Source: Perkinsus olseni (lineage: Eukaryota > Perkinsozoa > Perkinsida). Taken from it: 64,000 nt of DNA. The stretch covers positions 1 to 64,000 of the forward strand of contig JABANN010000035.1 in NCBI GenBank assembly GCA_013115125.1. The letters are read 5' to 3'. The notes under the pieces were generated by a model that saw only the letters and a list, made by a program, of their open reading frames with translations, did no database searches and was not told the DNA's origin. Both the position numbers and the translations under genes were made by a program. Within the stretch, counting starts at the first letter, position 1. The number at the start of each line of letters is the position of its first letter. This document shows, one piece after another, positions 1 through 11,419 of this stretch.

Positions 1-93
1 CCTCAAACACGTAGTATGTGCTGAATTAGACTGATTTTTGTGATTTGCATATCGAATTGGAACACCCTGTAGATCTAGAGAGCGCCCCCAAGA

Positions 94-381
94 TTGAATT
101 CAACGTGTGAAAACGAGTGGCGAGACTCCTGCCACCCGGGGGCGTTCTATTGCCAGCCGGCTTGTTTTCAGGATGCATCCTCCTTCCAGTCTGATACATC
201 TCTGTCGCCGAGTGCGGCCCGGGAGATAGTCGACATGGCCGAGCACGAGATGGGCGTCAACGGTGTCTTGCGGATCCGCCAGGCAGCATCGGCATTTGAG
301 AAGAACTCCAATGCTGTCGTTAGAAAATTCGGGAAGTTCCTTCGAGCAGTCCACAACAACCTGCAGGGCGTTATGCGCTGA
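94..381 (+). CDS. C-terminal exon of an unrecognised protein
   Basis: An open frame of about 95 codons ends at a TGA at 379-381. The translated segment has four cysteines in its first 25 residues, then a helical, charged tail (AAREIVDMAEHE, then a stretch rich in K, R and N). There is no upstream ATG in frame, so the start lies in an earlier exon or outside the window. I do not recognise the family. The neighbouring CAP-type gene is also cysteine-rich and secreted, so this could be the tail of another secreted protein, but no signal peptide is visible here. Coding status rests only on frame length and composition. Confidence 0.35.
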   Translation: MNSTCENEWRDSCHPGAFYCQPACFQDASSFQSDTSLSPSAAREIVDMAEHEMGVNGVLRIRQAASAFEKNSNAVVRKFGKFLRAVHNNLQGVMR

Positions 382-553
382 TTTTCGTCCAGTATAGCCT
401 CCTCAGTGTGTTAGATGCCTAGCAGTCGGCAGCCCAATAGTAAGTTCCCCTTTTCGTAGTGCCACCGTACGTATCCCTGCTGTCTGCCTCAGGTTTATGT
501 ATATCTGGAATTCATTCATGCTCGTCTGTTGTCGAAGGTTAATGGATTCGACA

Positions 554-585
<32 letters not shown>

Positions 586-1125
586 CGGCGTGGTCGGGGT
601 GCTTTAATCACTAGTGTGCATTGTTATGTCCATTGTTGCTACATGTAAGGATTGACTACTACCAGCAACAGCAGTATCCTCGACTGTTGTGTTGCTAAAC
701 CGTATGGGGGTGCTGCCACGTGCGCATGGATGGCGAGAAACACCAACGGGGCCTGCTGGCGAGCTCTGATGAATGGCGCCTTGCCCGGACCCTCATGCTT
801 CACTGTGAGAGCCCAGCCTCAATACGCTGTACTGCGAGGGCGAGGAGTGCGTCTCGTGCCTAGGCAGAACAGGACGATTCACAGCGGTTCTGATGGCAGC
901 TTGCAAGAGACCTACAAGCTGGACTAGAAGTCCTAGCTCCCTCGCATCTTACCATCTTCAGCATTGGAAGATCAAAACTTGGCGGGGTCACGGGACTCGA
1001 CTACCGTCGCCCTTCATACGAGCATGCTCGTTTTTGTGTTGCTTGTTTTTATGCGCCCAGCCCCTTGCTTCGAGTGTCTCCTTGCAGCTGTGAGAAGTAT
1101 TGTGGAAGTTGTTTCCAGGCCCCTT
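382..1125. other. Gap without a recognisable gene
   Basis: Short open frames occur on both strands, but none resembles a known family and no convincing GT-AG exon chain was found. It holds a CGA triplet repeat at 554-585. The last 150 bases probably include the promoter and 5' leader of the CAP-domain gene. Confidence 0.5.
554..585. repeat. CGA trinucleotide repeat
   Basis: About ten tandem CGA units. It lies in the gap between two gene fragments and is not inside a supported reading frame. Confidence 0.9.
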
Positions 1126-2095
1126 ATGACTCACGGAACGCTGCTTACTCTCATGAGCGTCTGCTTACTGTCGTCTCATCTCCTCGTCGCTGCACAGGGC
1201 ACGAAGTCCGGCAAGCGAGGATGGTTGGAGGATCACAACTATTATCGCTGTCTGCATGGGGCTGCTCCTGTCAAGTGGAGCCGTGGCCTGGCTAGGAAGT
1301 AGGAACACCCCCAGCCAGACACGATCGTTCGTCATGACGATGATCCCCCTCAGAGCGCGGCGGCATGCGGGCAAGCTCAATGCTAAGTACAAAAAATCGC
1401 GGTCCCTTTCCGCAGTAGAGCACTCCAAAAGCTACTTGACGGTCCCCCCAAGTGGAGAGAACATCGCCTTCGGCAAAGGCAGGCCTCCCGAGGGCTGTAA
1501 GACGACCAGCCGGAAGTATGACCAGCACTGCGCTGTCTATGCTTAGTGGGATGAGTACAACGAGTACTTAGTCCATCTCGATGGTTGGATGGAGCATAGC
1601 GACTACCTCAAAGTTGGCCACTTCGCGGCCCTAGTGTGGAAGGGGGTTGACGAGATAGGCTGTGCTCAGTCTGGGTCCTTCTACGTTTGCGAGTACGGTA
1701 GCAGCCGATGCCGACGACGCGCTGGTGACTGCAGAGACCCTCCTCTGCCGGGCTACAACATCGCTGCTTGTGATGAGGAGCAGGGAATGTGCATAGAGGA
1801 TGCCGACTTCTCAAAGAGAGATACTTGCGCTGGCGGAGTAAATGCTACCAGCACGTTGTTAATCGATATCTGCGGCGTCCTTCAGGCGGCCGTGAAGGGA
1901 GCTCAGACCACAGCTCATGCGGTAGTCGGTGGAGAGGAAGTGAGGACTCACACCAATAGTCGATTACCTTCCCATTCCTCTTCTACAGATTCACAAGCGG
2001 GCTGCCAACGGACCTTCCACTGCAGTCCCACCACTCGAGGCCGTAGCGTCGGATGCTGTGGTGAGATTCAGGGTGGTGGCAGAGGCAGCACGTAG
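1126..2095 (+). pseudogene. CAP/SCP-domain secreted protein with one in-frame stop
   Basis: This locus encodes a CAP (cysteine-rich secretory, SCP/PR-1) protein. The ATG at 1126 opens a hydrophobic signal peptide ending near LLVAAQG. Next comes the CAP start (DHNYYRCLHGAAPVKW). A 55-nt intron at 1299-1353 (GTAGG to CTCAG) restores the frame into HAGKLNAKY and SGENIAFG. Further on are YDQHCAVYA, then HSDYLKVGHFAALVWKG and IGCA, which match the conserved CAP motifs around the histidine and the VWK signature. A cysteine-rich tail ends at TAG 2093-2095. A TAG at 1544-1546 interrupts the frame between CAVYA and WDEYNEY, at a place where CAP proteins usually have an aromatic residue. A one-base G-to-A change from TGG would explain it. 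It is therefore a recent pseudogene, a readthrough case or a base error. Confidence 0.82.
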
Positions 2096-3343
2096 ATATT
2101 CGCCAACGGTCCTCTGCGGCGCTAGGGGAGTGTCAGCCCGAACTGCCTTCGTGCCTCTTACGATACGCTCATTGAAAGTCAATATGCATTCCGGTTAGCA
2201 CACCCTAGTGTTTGAGGCTGCCATCGACCCAGCCATCCGAAGTGGTTCGGATGGGGCTGCTGACTTTCCCTCGTTTTCACTGCGCGTGGCTTCGGTCTAT
2301 CACAAGGTCAATCAGCGCTACACCTCACGATTTCACCTATGCTCCTCACCGGTTATCAAACTGTTCGTCAGGCTTGTTCGAGCTGCCAGCCGTTCCTCTT
2401 AGGTCCCCTACAGTGTCATTTTGCCCATCGTCGTTGCCGCTAATTCCATGGTTTGTGCTTACCTCCCTTGAATCGTGAGTCGAAGTCTGTCGTGCTACTT
2501 TGTGTGATGATTGTGCCTTTGCACCCCTGAGACGCGGTTTGCTGCGTTCTTGAGTGTCAGTTTGGACTAGAAGGTTGATGGCATCGTTGCTGGTGAACCA
2601 TCGTTGCGCGTCAAAGGTCGGTCACCAATGTTGTTCCCGCGTAGCACAGCGAGCCAACAATTAAAGGCCTGCTGTTGTAAACTTCGAAAGTGGCCTAGAC
2701 AAAATTCCCAGGTTCACCTGACCTCACTTTCGAGCAAAACATTGTCCAGTGTAAGAAGGCCAACGGGCCACATCACGGCGTGTAATGACAAAACAATGTA
2801 GCGGTGGAGCTACTTTGCACGGAGCTGTCTCTGAGCGTGACTTCGCCTCGGGGCTGGCCCGATCCCTTGTGGTACCCCGGGGAATGTCTGATGGATTTGG
2901 CACATTCCCATAACCAAAACGTTAATACTTCCTTTCGCCGGTTCTAAGTCGCTGCACTTTTGACCATAGTCAATTAAGGTAACGGTTGGGTGGGGCCTAC
3001 ACAAGAGGGGCGTCCTTCATACCACACCAATCGCAAATGCTCACTGATGCCATGCCTCGCCACTGCCGCAGCGATACTCAGCGAGCCTTAGGCCCCCGTT
3101 GCTGCGTCTGAACCGAGCCTCTCGACTGTCTGCGAGCCCAAGGTCGCAGGAATCGTCCTTGGACCCGCAGCCATGCAGAGTGAACGCCACCAGCAGGGAT
3201 AGCGTAACGATGATAGAGGTGATACGTTGGGGTATCATCAATAATGAGGGGCCTGTTTGATAAAACTGAGGAGCTTTGATGGCAACAAGCGGACTTCGAA
3301 GGAGGTTTTCCTTGGAGGTTTCCCTAAAGACTGATCGCCGACA
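2096..3343. other. Gap without a recognisable gene
   Basis: Only short open frames are present and none shows a known domain. Frames near 2208-2478 are compositionally plain. The long minus-strand frame at 3041-3562 is antisense to the first exon of the AP-4 sigma gene and is not credited. The far end probably holds the upstream region of that gene. Confidence 0.5.
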
Positions 3344-3361
3344 TTTTGGGCGAGCGAGATT
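3344..3361 (+). repeat. Copy 1 of an 18-nt dispersed repeat
   Basis: TTTTGGGCGAGCGAGATT occurs here and again at 24247-24264. Both copies are followed four bases later by ATGCGC. This copy lies about 107 bases upstream of the AP-4 sigma start codon, so it could be a promoter or leader element. Confidence 0.7.
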
Positions 3362-3467
3362 CACCATGCGCTGCCGGGGACGGAGCGGAGTGACGAATTT
3401 CTTACACTTTTGTGATACTAATTTGCTGTGAGCACGTTGCAGGTCCTCCGTAGTTGTACTTTTCAAA

Positions 3468-4274
3468 ATGATTAAATTCATTTTGATGGTCAACAAGCAG
3501 GGGCAGACCCGCCTCGCCAAGTACGCGGATTTCCTGACCATACAGTAATAACGACTCGGCACGGATGATTATTTTTTCCCAGTTGAGTGTCGTTTTAGGG
3601 AACGACAGGCCATAGAGAATGAGCTCATTCGGAAGTGTCTGTCAAGGAGCGAAAGTCAGTGTAGTTTTTTGGAGTACCGCAATTACAAGGTAGCGACTGT
3701 GGCCGTTGGAATCTTGCAGCGGTCAACAGGTCATTTACCGTCGATACGCGTCCCTCTACTTCATCATGGGAGTTGATGGTTCCGATGAAGACAATGAACT
3801 TGCCTACTTGGAATTCATACACACGCTGGTGGAAACTCTCGATAAGTAGTAACGGGGCAAGGGCCGGCAGGGACCTGGCCGGGAGGATATCAGGATCATG
3901 GCTCCGCTTCGTGTCCTCGTTATGGCACCGCTTTGAACATCTGAAGGATTCAAGCAAACTCCGCCTAGCTTTCGGCTTGATTCAACGCTGGATAACGCTG
4001 GCCATGGCGTTCGGTCGTGACAAGCTGGCACGCGTACGGTGGCAGCGGTTCTAACATCAAAGTGTGTCGGGGTATTGCGCCCTCTGAGGAGGCGTTCGGC
4101 CGGTGGAGGATTTAAGGATTCACTGCTAGGTATTTCGAGAACGTATGCGAGCTTGATATTATGTTCAACCTGGAGAAGGCCCATTTCATCCTCGATGAGA
4201 TGCTGGCCAACGGCTGTATAGCGGAGACCAACAAGGCCAATGTAGTATCCTCATACCACTCCATGCGGAACTAA
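3468..4274 (+). CDS. AP4S1: AP-4 adaptor complex sigma subunit
   Basis: Small (sigma) subunit of the AP-4 vesicle-coat adaptor, which acts at the trans-Golgi network in cargo sorting. Four exons (3468-3544, 3599-3689, 3730-3845, 4130-4274) give 142 residues, the normal sigma length. The start [19 protein letters not shown] matches AP-4 sigma rather than the AP-1 or AP-2 forms. Later blocks are [33 protein letters not shown] and [19 protein letters not shown] followed by [12 protein letters not shown], all in the order of the family. Introns are 54, 40 and 284 nt, each GT-AG and phase-consistent; the first ends TTTTAG and the third TGCTAG. The long third intron is unusual here. The gene looks intact. 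I see no neighbouring adaptor genes. Confidence 0.94.
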
Positions 4275-4645
4275 TAAGCCACTACAGATACTGGCTCCCT
4301 TGTATCTACTCGATAAGCACGGTGATGGTGCCAACTCGTAATGTTAATGTATCTTTGCGTACTAGTTTCTTTCCTCACTTGCTTTACATGTCGCGTTGCA
4401 ATTCCGAGTAATAATGTTTTCAGTAATAGAATTATTCTTCCCTCGACTGTTTGCTCTGTCGAGCTTGGACCTTGGAACAACTCAAGGCCACATGTAAAGG
4501 GAAATATCATTGCTACTTGCACGTGGTGCGGGTGGTGATGGATGTATCGAAATATTATTTAATTCACAACAGTTGTCAACCAGCCACCGGCCTATCAGAG
4601 GCATTGGCGTCACCTGAATCGTACGTGACGGGAATACTCTCCTCC
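4275..4645. other. Gap between convergent genes
   Basis: Intergenic stretch between the AP-4 sigma stop (+) and the TOG-protein stop (-). It is moderately AT-rich in its middle. No coding exon or RNA is apparent; it should hold both 3' ends. Confidence 0.5.
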
Positions 4646-7600
4646 TCATCCTCGATGGTGACTACTGTTCCGTCGCCCCTGTTCCTCGGCATCCCGCATG
4701 AGGTTCTTCCACCCTTGCCGCTCATCCGAGTCGTTCACATACACTCCCATGTACTCGCCTACAGTGATTCTAACAGCCCGACGGCGTCGTTCCAGCCTAC
4801 CAACTTCGGCAAACCCCACTATTTGACACACAGTTTGCACGATCCGTTTGATGCTGTCGTCAGAGGTGATAGCAGCACTACTCGGGCCGACGGCACCGCC
4901 CGGAGAGATATCACCCATGGAGCCGCTCTCGCTGAGTTCTCCTAAAATATGTGAAATGAAAAGGCGGAGCGATGCAGGTGATTACGAGAAGTATGGCGGG
5001 ATTCTACAAAGAGCTTGTGGATGTGGTCCTGGACGACCTGCAGTAGTCGGAAAGTTCGAACTTCGCAGTCTGAAACGGCAGAGGGCGGGAAGACCTAGAA
5101 GGAGGTGGCCGCTACCTTTTCGATGTTGGGGGACCAAATAATTCCTCAAGTTACGATTGAGTTTGTCGATACATCTGGTGATGAGGACGCGTAGCTGCTC
5201 CTTACGCTCGTCCTCTCTTGACAATTCTAACAGTGCCTGAAGGAATGACCCAGGTTCGATACCCGGCAGAGGTACTATTATCAGACAAACCTTGTAGACT
5301 ATGGTCGTCTCAGCGTTGCTCATGGCTGTGACCACCGCCATGTTCGCCCGTTGCCAGTCTGCGTAGTGTTTATGACGGAACTCTCGATCCGACAAAGACT
5401 GAGGTACCGACGCCTTATGAAATTACACTGACGATCCTCGTACCACAAGGAGCGCTCGCAGGAAGGTCTTGATGCTGGTTGACCTGAGGGTAGACAGCCT
5501 CCGTCGCACCCCACTCGAGAAGGGTCGCCTTACGCGCACTCATCCAGGGCTGTGGCTGATGTCGCCAAGAAATTCGCAAGATCAAGCACGCGCTCTGACA
5601 AGGAGTGAATTGGAGGGATCGAGTTGAGGCTGCCTTGCCCGCCTACCTGAGTCCTCCACGTCAGCGCCATGCCTCGCTATGAGGGTGAGCTCAACGGCAC
5701 ACGCCGCAGCAGTGAGGAAGGCGTCGCAATGGCGAAGCATTTGCTAATATCAGTCTGAGCGGGCGTCTGTGGACGCTGAGCTCACTCTAGGGTCCGACTC
5801 CCCCTGCTCCTTGGTTTTCTTAGACAACTCGGCGATCGACCCGGTCCGCTCCGCGGCAGCAGCAGCGTCACCTGCGGTAAGGTATCGGAGCAGCTACCAA
5901 GGAGCAGCCCTGACCTCCTCTGAGGAGGGCCTCGCAGACCGAGGTCAACTCCTCCGCTGGAGTGGCGGAAGGGAGGGACCAATCACTACCTACAGAGATG
6001 GTCACGAGGGGACGGGGAGTGGGGGGTCTCACCACCAGATACTCGTCCCTGATGAGTCGGAGGATACTCCACCGAGACCCCCGGCACCCTCAGACTGGAG
6101 CTGTCCATCATCGAACAGGCCTCCATCGAGGACGATGCCACAGAGTACTGCTGAGGGCCACGACGACTACCCCAACATGTAGCCGGTAGGGGCCTACTTC
6201 GATAGGCAGCCCGGAGGTGCTCGACTCAGCAGAAAGGCAGGTTGACATCTTCACTGGTGAGCTCTCTCGTTGCTCTCCCTCAGTGGTTGCTGCCGGTACC
6301 GGTGCCTGAGCAACCACGATCTAGCCTAAGGCCTTGCAGCGGGGTTCACTGCCTCCCGCATAGAAGGCGGGGGCAGCCCTCTAGCCTTCATCGTCCCCTC
6401 CGGCTGCGGCTGCGGCTGCGGCTGCGGCTGCGGCTGCTTTGGTAGTCTCCCCTGAGTGGTGTTATGGGGAGGGGATACTACAGTAGAGGTAACCAGCCTG
6501 GCAGGAGCCTCCGAGGACGGCGGTGGGGCTGGCAGGGCCGCCGCTGACTGCATGGGGGCTGAGGAGGCGTCGAGCGTCTTCCTCTCCCTCGCGAGTACTG
6601 CTATTACCTCCAACCCGCGTGAGGGCCCTCCGGTGCCCAGCGACAACCCTCGCTATCCCAGTCGGGGCGGGCATCCGCCTCCCTCCGGTGGGCGCTTGGA
6701 TGCGTGAGAGGCTACTGCTGTTGGTGTCATCATTGATAGAGCCTGAGAATGGACGCCACACCGTGGTCAGACTGAATGCACCGCAAAATTGCTTGATCAT
6801 CGCCTATTAACTTATCATCTTCTATACTTCATGTTCATGCATCCCATTTCTTATAAAATAGTGAATACCACAAATCCCGGTATTCATAAGTCCCTTATTA
6901 CAGTCCCCTCCGCCACCCTTCTCGAGCAGCCACCGATCGAACTTGCTGTTGAGGGCATTCCTATGGTCCTGCTTCAAAGGGAAACCTGCCGAGCATCCCT
7001 GCAGCACCTCGATGAGGGCTCCGTTACCAACCGGGCTCCATCAAGATTTCCCGCAGCCTAGGTATCGTCTCCTCAGTCCCCGTACTCCTCACCTGAGGAA
7101 TGATCTACGCGTCATCTCACTAAGGGCGACCTCACGAAGTGGCCGATGGCGGTCTGCGCGAACTCCCGGACAGCGGCGTCCTTGTCGTTGTACAAAGACA
7201 TAAGCACTCGGCCGACGTCCTTCACAGCCCGGCCAGTGGTTACCGTACCTGCATGCCACCCAGGCCGATGACCCCAACGTCATAGAGGACTAACCTTGAT
7301 GCTGAGTGAGGACTCCGATGAGCAGCTCCAGACAGTCTGCCACCGACTTCTTGTTTTTGCTAGTTTGTATGCAATTGATGAGCATCGGGACCATCGCCTT
7401 GGCTGAGACCAGCGCCTCTGAGTTTACCAAGTGCGTGGTGACCAGATTCTTGATGTGACCGCGGAAGGCCGCCATCTTGTGGCCCATCCTTTCTAGCAAT
7501 GCTGGTATGAGGACGTGGCACTCCCGTTCCGTGAGGGGCCTGTGGTGGTGACACTGGGGTGACAGCTATCTGGACAAACTTGCCTGGCGACTGTGGGCAG

Positions 7601-10600
7601 CAGGGCATCCAATAGGTCGAGCATGGACTTCCAAACCTGCGGGTTGTCCTTGCAGGTCGACAGGAGCCAAGTGCACCACTTGGCGAGGAGATCCAAGATC
7701 TGCAGGGAGGGGTTGAGGCGGGGCACCTCCTTCGAGGACGCACCTCATCAAGCTGGGGCTTCTCGCTATCATCGACCGTGCGATAGTAGTCCGCCCAGAA
7801 GTCGATTGCCGTGACGAACTCCGCAAAGGCCCCTCGAGGGGCGAACATCTTCTCTGCGAGAAGAGGGGCTATGCTGAGGAGAGGAAGTGGCAGACTTACG
7901 AAGGAGGAGGGCGCTGCAGGCGTCCTGCGTATTCACGTTTTGATTCCACTGATGATGCAACGCCGACACCAGAGCCTCGGGGATGTCCTCGACTGGCCTA
8001 GAATGGAGATGGCAACCATGAGGATGGATGATACCCCGCCCCGCTCGCCTACCACATAGAGTGCTTCTCATTGTGCTGCCTCCTCAACCGAGATCCAGCC
8101 GCGGGGACGAGCTCAACGCCTGATAGTTGGGTTGGGGGGTGAGGGGCCTGTAGCCTGCGGCCCTACCTAGAGCTGCACCCGTCTCGAGAGTACTGCTAGA
8201 AGAGGTCAGTGTGGCCTGCCTCAGTAGAGATCCGGTAGGCCTGACCATCAATGATAGTAACCACTCATCCACAGAACACTGACCTCTGTACAGAGCCACC
8301 AGCAGTAGCAGGGCCAGCAGCGCCAGGCCTGCCGTAAGGACGCTGCATACACACTGGAGCAGCTGTGCTCACCTCCCGCGGGGCCGAGATGTCGCCCTAG
8401 GTATGGCCGGCCGTGGTGCCATCATCCCTCGGCCAGAACCCTTACCACTGGCAGCAGCAGCAGTCTGAGCTCACTGGCGGATGTCTGACTGTCGGTAGCA
8501 AAGCACTGGACCTACTGGGGTCACAGCAGCAGGGGTAGGACCGCATGGGAGGGCGGCCGCTGGCGACTCCAATGGTGTTCGCCTCGCCACCTATAAAGGA
8601 AGTCCTGGGAGGCGCCGTCCCACAGCCGCTTACACCCGGTTTGGCGTTGACCCGATTGGTACTGCCTGGTGCTCGACTGCCGGGCAGTCCCCTCACACGG
8701 CGACTGGCGGTGGAATCCACGGAGATCTCTCGTACTCTCGACCCCTGGCCACTGGCTGGGGTGGAACCCGTTCGTAGAGTCGGCACGCCTGACCACACCC
8801 TCACCACAGTGCGGCGGAGAGGCCCTTCCTGTACTTGGTTTGGCAGCAGTCGTGGCGGCAGAGGACATAGGAGTGCTGACGACCTTCAGGCACTTCATCT
8901 TCTCCTCTATCGCCTTACGTCGGGCTGCCGTCATCGTATGCAGCTTGGCCAGTATCACGCCTTGAAGGCTGTCATCTCTAGTGAGTATCTAAGGCGAGCT
9001 TGATACGGCCAGGGGGTCGGGTACCCTGTTACCAGGTCCCCTAGGCTGCAGGCCGCCTCCCTGACAACCTTATCGGACTCATCGAGGCACGGCAAGAGCA
9101 CAGTCTCCGCCATCGGAAGGAGGAGATCCGCCGAGACGAATGGTAGAGCTCGAGAACATATGCCGAGAACCTTAAAGATATTTTACTAGGGTCGACCTTG
9201 GATGCGTCACCTCCCGCCTCCCTATCGGATTCTTATCGTTGATAACCCCGGCCAGGTCCTCGACGAGGCGACTGTCGAGCGACAGGGACTGGTACTTCAG
9301 CAGGGCATCGATGCAGCCAGTAGCCTGAGGTCATTTCGTGGCGCGGTGAACAATCCCTCCATCAACCACCGACCTGCCTAAGCACTCCCGCGTTCTTCTC
9401 CTTAACCTTAGTCAGCATCGTCAACAGCAGCATCCGGCTGTGGGGCATCTCCCCTCGGAGACCGTTAGCCACCGCGCAGAGAGCACTGAGACACAGGCCC
9501 TCCTCAGACCCACTCCAGGGCAGGCCCTACCTGCAGGCCTCCGTCGCTACTGGTATGTTCTGGTCCAGCTTGACCACCTTCATCAGGCACTGCACCACGC
9601 TGGGAGCTGACTCTCCTAATACCTGCGATAGGGGAGTAATGACGGACCCGACCAGACCGCAGCAGGAGGAGGAGGCTGACCATCTTCTTATGCTTCTTGG
9701 CGAGGGCGGTAAGCTGAGCAATCGCGTTCCTCTTGTCAATCCACTTGGCCGCGGAGGTAACCTGAGATACCTGAGAAGGCGTGCGCACGGCAAAGGTCGG
9801 GCTGCGACTACAAAGTCCTTCGGGAGCATCTTGAAGATATCTTGAGGTTGAAGCATGTCATAAGCAGCGTCCTCTGTCGATTGGGCTGCGACTGCAGGGT
9901 TAGCACCGCCGGCCGCACCTACGCGATTGATGATCAGCAGCGGAGCGAAGCAGCAGTATGACCAAGCCCACCTCCCGTCACTGTTGTCGCGCCGTACGCG
10001 AATCTCGTTGCTGCTTCTGAGACGAACCATCGATAAGCGTCGAGGCCGGGACGCTCGGTAGCACACTACTCGGCTGGCACTCTCCTAGCCTCTCGCATCG
10101 AGTCTTGAACTCCTTCATTTGGTTGTCCGCCAGACCGTTGCCACAGGCCTCCACGTCCGGCAGCCATTGATACAGCTCAACCAAAAGAGCGTATCTTTAG
10201 GACGCGTGAGAAGGTCGAGTGACCTATTCCGAGTCCCTCCTTCACCCCGCCTCTCTGACGCCCCTGTCCGTGCTCCCGCAGGCTTCGACTGCCAAGCCGA
10301 GGAACTCCTTCGGGGGCACCACCGTCATCTACGATACACTCTTGCAGAGTGTATCGAGAACCCCAGAGAACTCACACCAAACGCCTCGAGGAGACTAGTG
10401 AGGGCGGCGAGACATCCTGAGATCTGCTTATTGATGATACCCTTCGACGGCATCTTCTTTCCCTTGGGAGGATTCAGCAGACCCTTAGTATGCTCACAGA
10501 CTGCAACCACTGCCTCCTGAACACGATAGCTCCCCACTCGACCACCCTATGCCCACTACTCCACAGAAGGCCCGGAGACTCGACGCTGCTCACTGTCCCC

Positions 10601-11410
10601 TACGGCCACTACTACTCCTACCGCCCTCACCTTGGCGAGGCCCTCCTGGCCTTCTATACCCTTAGCCAAGCACTCCACAGCACAGGAGTGGATCTTCTGA
10701 TTCCCTGCTAGGTATTTCTCGAGCAGACCAGGGAGGAAGGGCCCGAGGGAGAAGTTGGGACCATGGGTGCACGCCTGATGGGCACTTCAAGAATCACCTC
10801 ACCCGCCTACGACTCGTAGGCTACGAGTGGGCAGCCGAACAGAGAGATCATCTCTCAGAGATGCCCTCGCCTGAGGGTGCTTAAACGTCATCAGCGAATC
10901 TCTCATATAGTCGCTTACTAAATCAACTGCACAACAGAGGGGTATCTTTGCGCTATCCTTGACCTTCAGAAATGAACTTAGGCTGCGGTTAGCGGATATT
11001 TTCCGTACTGTACGTCATAAAATTTTCAGCCATTCAGATACTACCACTGAGGAATATGCTGCTGTCTCCTTACCGCGATGGCCTTGCAGGCTCCCTCCTG
11101 ACTGCGTGGGTTGGTCTCACTGGTCACAACGCTAGCTCGGTCCACCAACAGTTCCACCGCAGCGGCAGCCTTCTGCTTATCCTCTACCCCCTCATCAGTG
11201 AATAGTCGATCTATCTCGGTATAAGCACTGAGGAAAGGGAGGTGGTCCAGAGTACGGAGACCCCCTAGCGCAGCACCTCAGCCGAACCTGCCATCGCTTG
11301 TCCTTTAGACGCTCCTCCAAAGTCATGCGGCTGTAGTCGGGATCCGCCGGAGCTGCTGCCTCGGCCATCACGTCAGGTGGGATACCTCCCCCAGTGGAGA
11401 TCGGTGGAGG
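4646..11410 (-). CDS. XMAP215/CKAP5-family TOG-array microtubule polymerase
   Basis: A multi-exon gene for a microtubule plus-end polymerase of the XMAP215/Dis1/CKAP5 family. TOG-type helices recur along the strand: MTLEERLKDKRWQ then AYTEIDRLF (near 11.3 kb), YALLVELYQWLPDV (10.2 kb), DAYDMLQPQDIFKMLPKDF (9.85 kb), AAKWIDKRNAIAQLTALAKK (9.7 kb), LYNDKDAAVREFAQTAIGHF (7.2 kb) and several others. The C-terminal part reads QLRVLITRCIDKLNRNLRNYL and SIKRIVQTVCQIVGF, which resembles the conserved region after the last TOG in CKAP5. The stop is TGA 4646-4648. Most introns are 45-55 nt. A short ATG frame beginning at 5543 is an artefact: a strong GTAAGG donor and in-phase exons carry the frame through it. 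Exact exon ends in the 6-11 kb part were not all resolved, so the number of TOG domains is uncertain (at least three). Confidence 0.8.
5237..5290 (-). repeat. TOG-gene intron carrying an antisense tRNA T-arm
   Basis: A 54-nt GT-AG intron lies between codons for TTIVYK and ALLEL. Its + strand contains GGTTCGATACC (5253-5263) flanked by CCCA and CGGC, which form most of a tRNA T-stem. On the gene strand the element ends CCTTCAG, so the reverse complement of the tRNA-type CTGAAGG supplies the acceptor. Confidence 0.7.
6402..6437. repeat. CTGCGG hexamer repeat
   Basis: About six tandem hexamers. On the minus strand they would encode alternating Q and P within the TOG gene, but whether this stretch is exon or intron was not resolved. 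Confidence 0.85.
9333..9345 (-). repeat. Intronic module ATTTCGTGGCGCG, TOG gene
   Basis: This copy sits just before the CCTCAG acceptor that opens the exon encoding ATGCIDALLKYQ. The same module recurs at five other sites listed below. Confidence 0.65.
9940..9951 (+). repeat. Intronic module GCGGAGCGAAGC, TOG gene
   Basis: The 12-mer lies inside a likely minus-strand intron that opens GTGGGCTTGG and closes CGCGTAG. It is one of six copies in the window. Confidence 0.65.
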
Positions 11411-11419
11411 CATCGGAGG

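Noticed and set aside
3041-3562. Minus-strand open frame of 173 codons
   Set aside because: It is antisense to exon 1 of the AP-4 sigma gene and has no domain or splice support.
5320-5543. A separate minus-strand gene starting MSARKAT at 5543, overlapping the end of the TOG gene
   Set aside because: A strong GTAAGG donor and in-phase exons on both sides carry the TOG reading frame through this point, and the downstream exons resemble the CKAP5 C-terminal region.
5841-5900. A 26-nt intron in the TOG gene
   Set aside because: A 46-nt intron starting at an upstream GTCAGG donor gives the correct phase and the usual local length.
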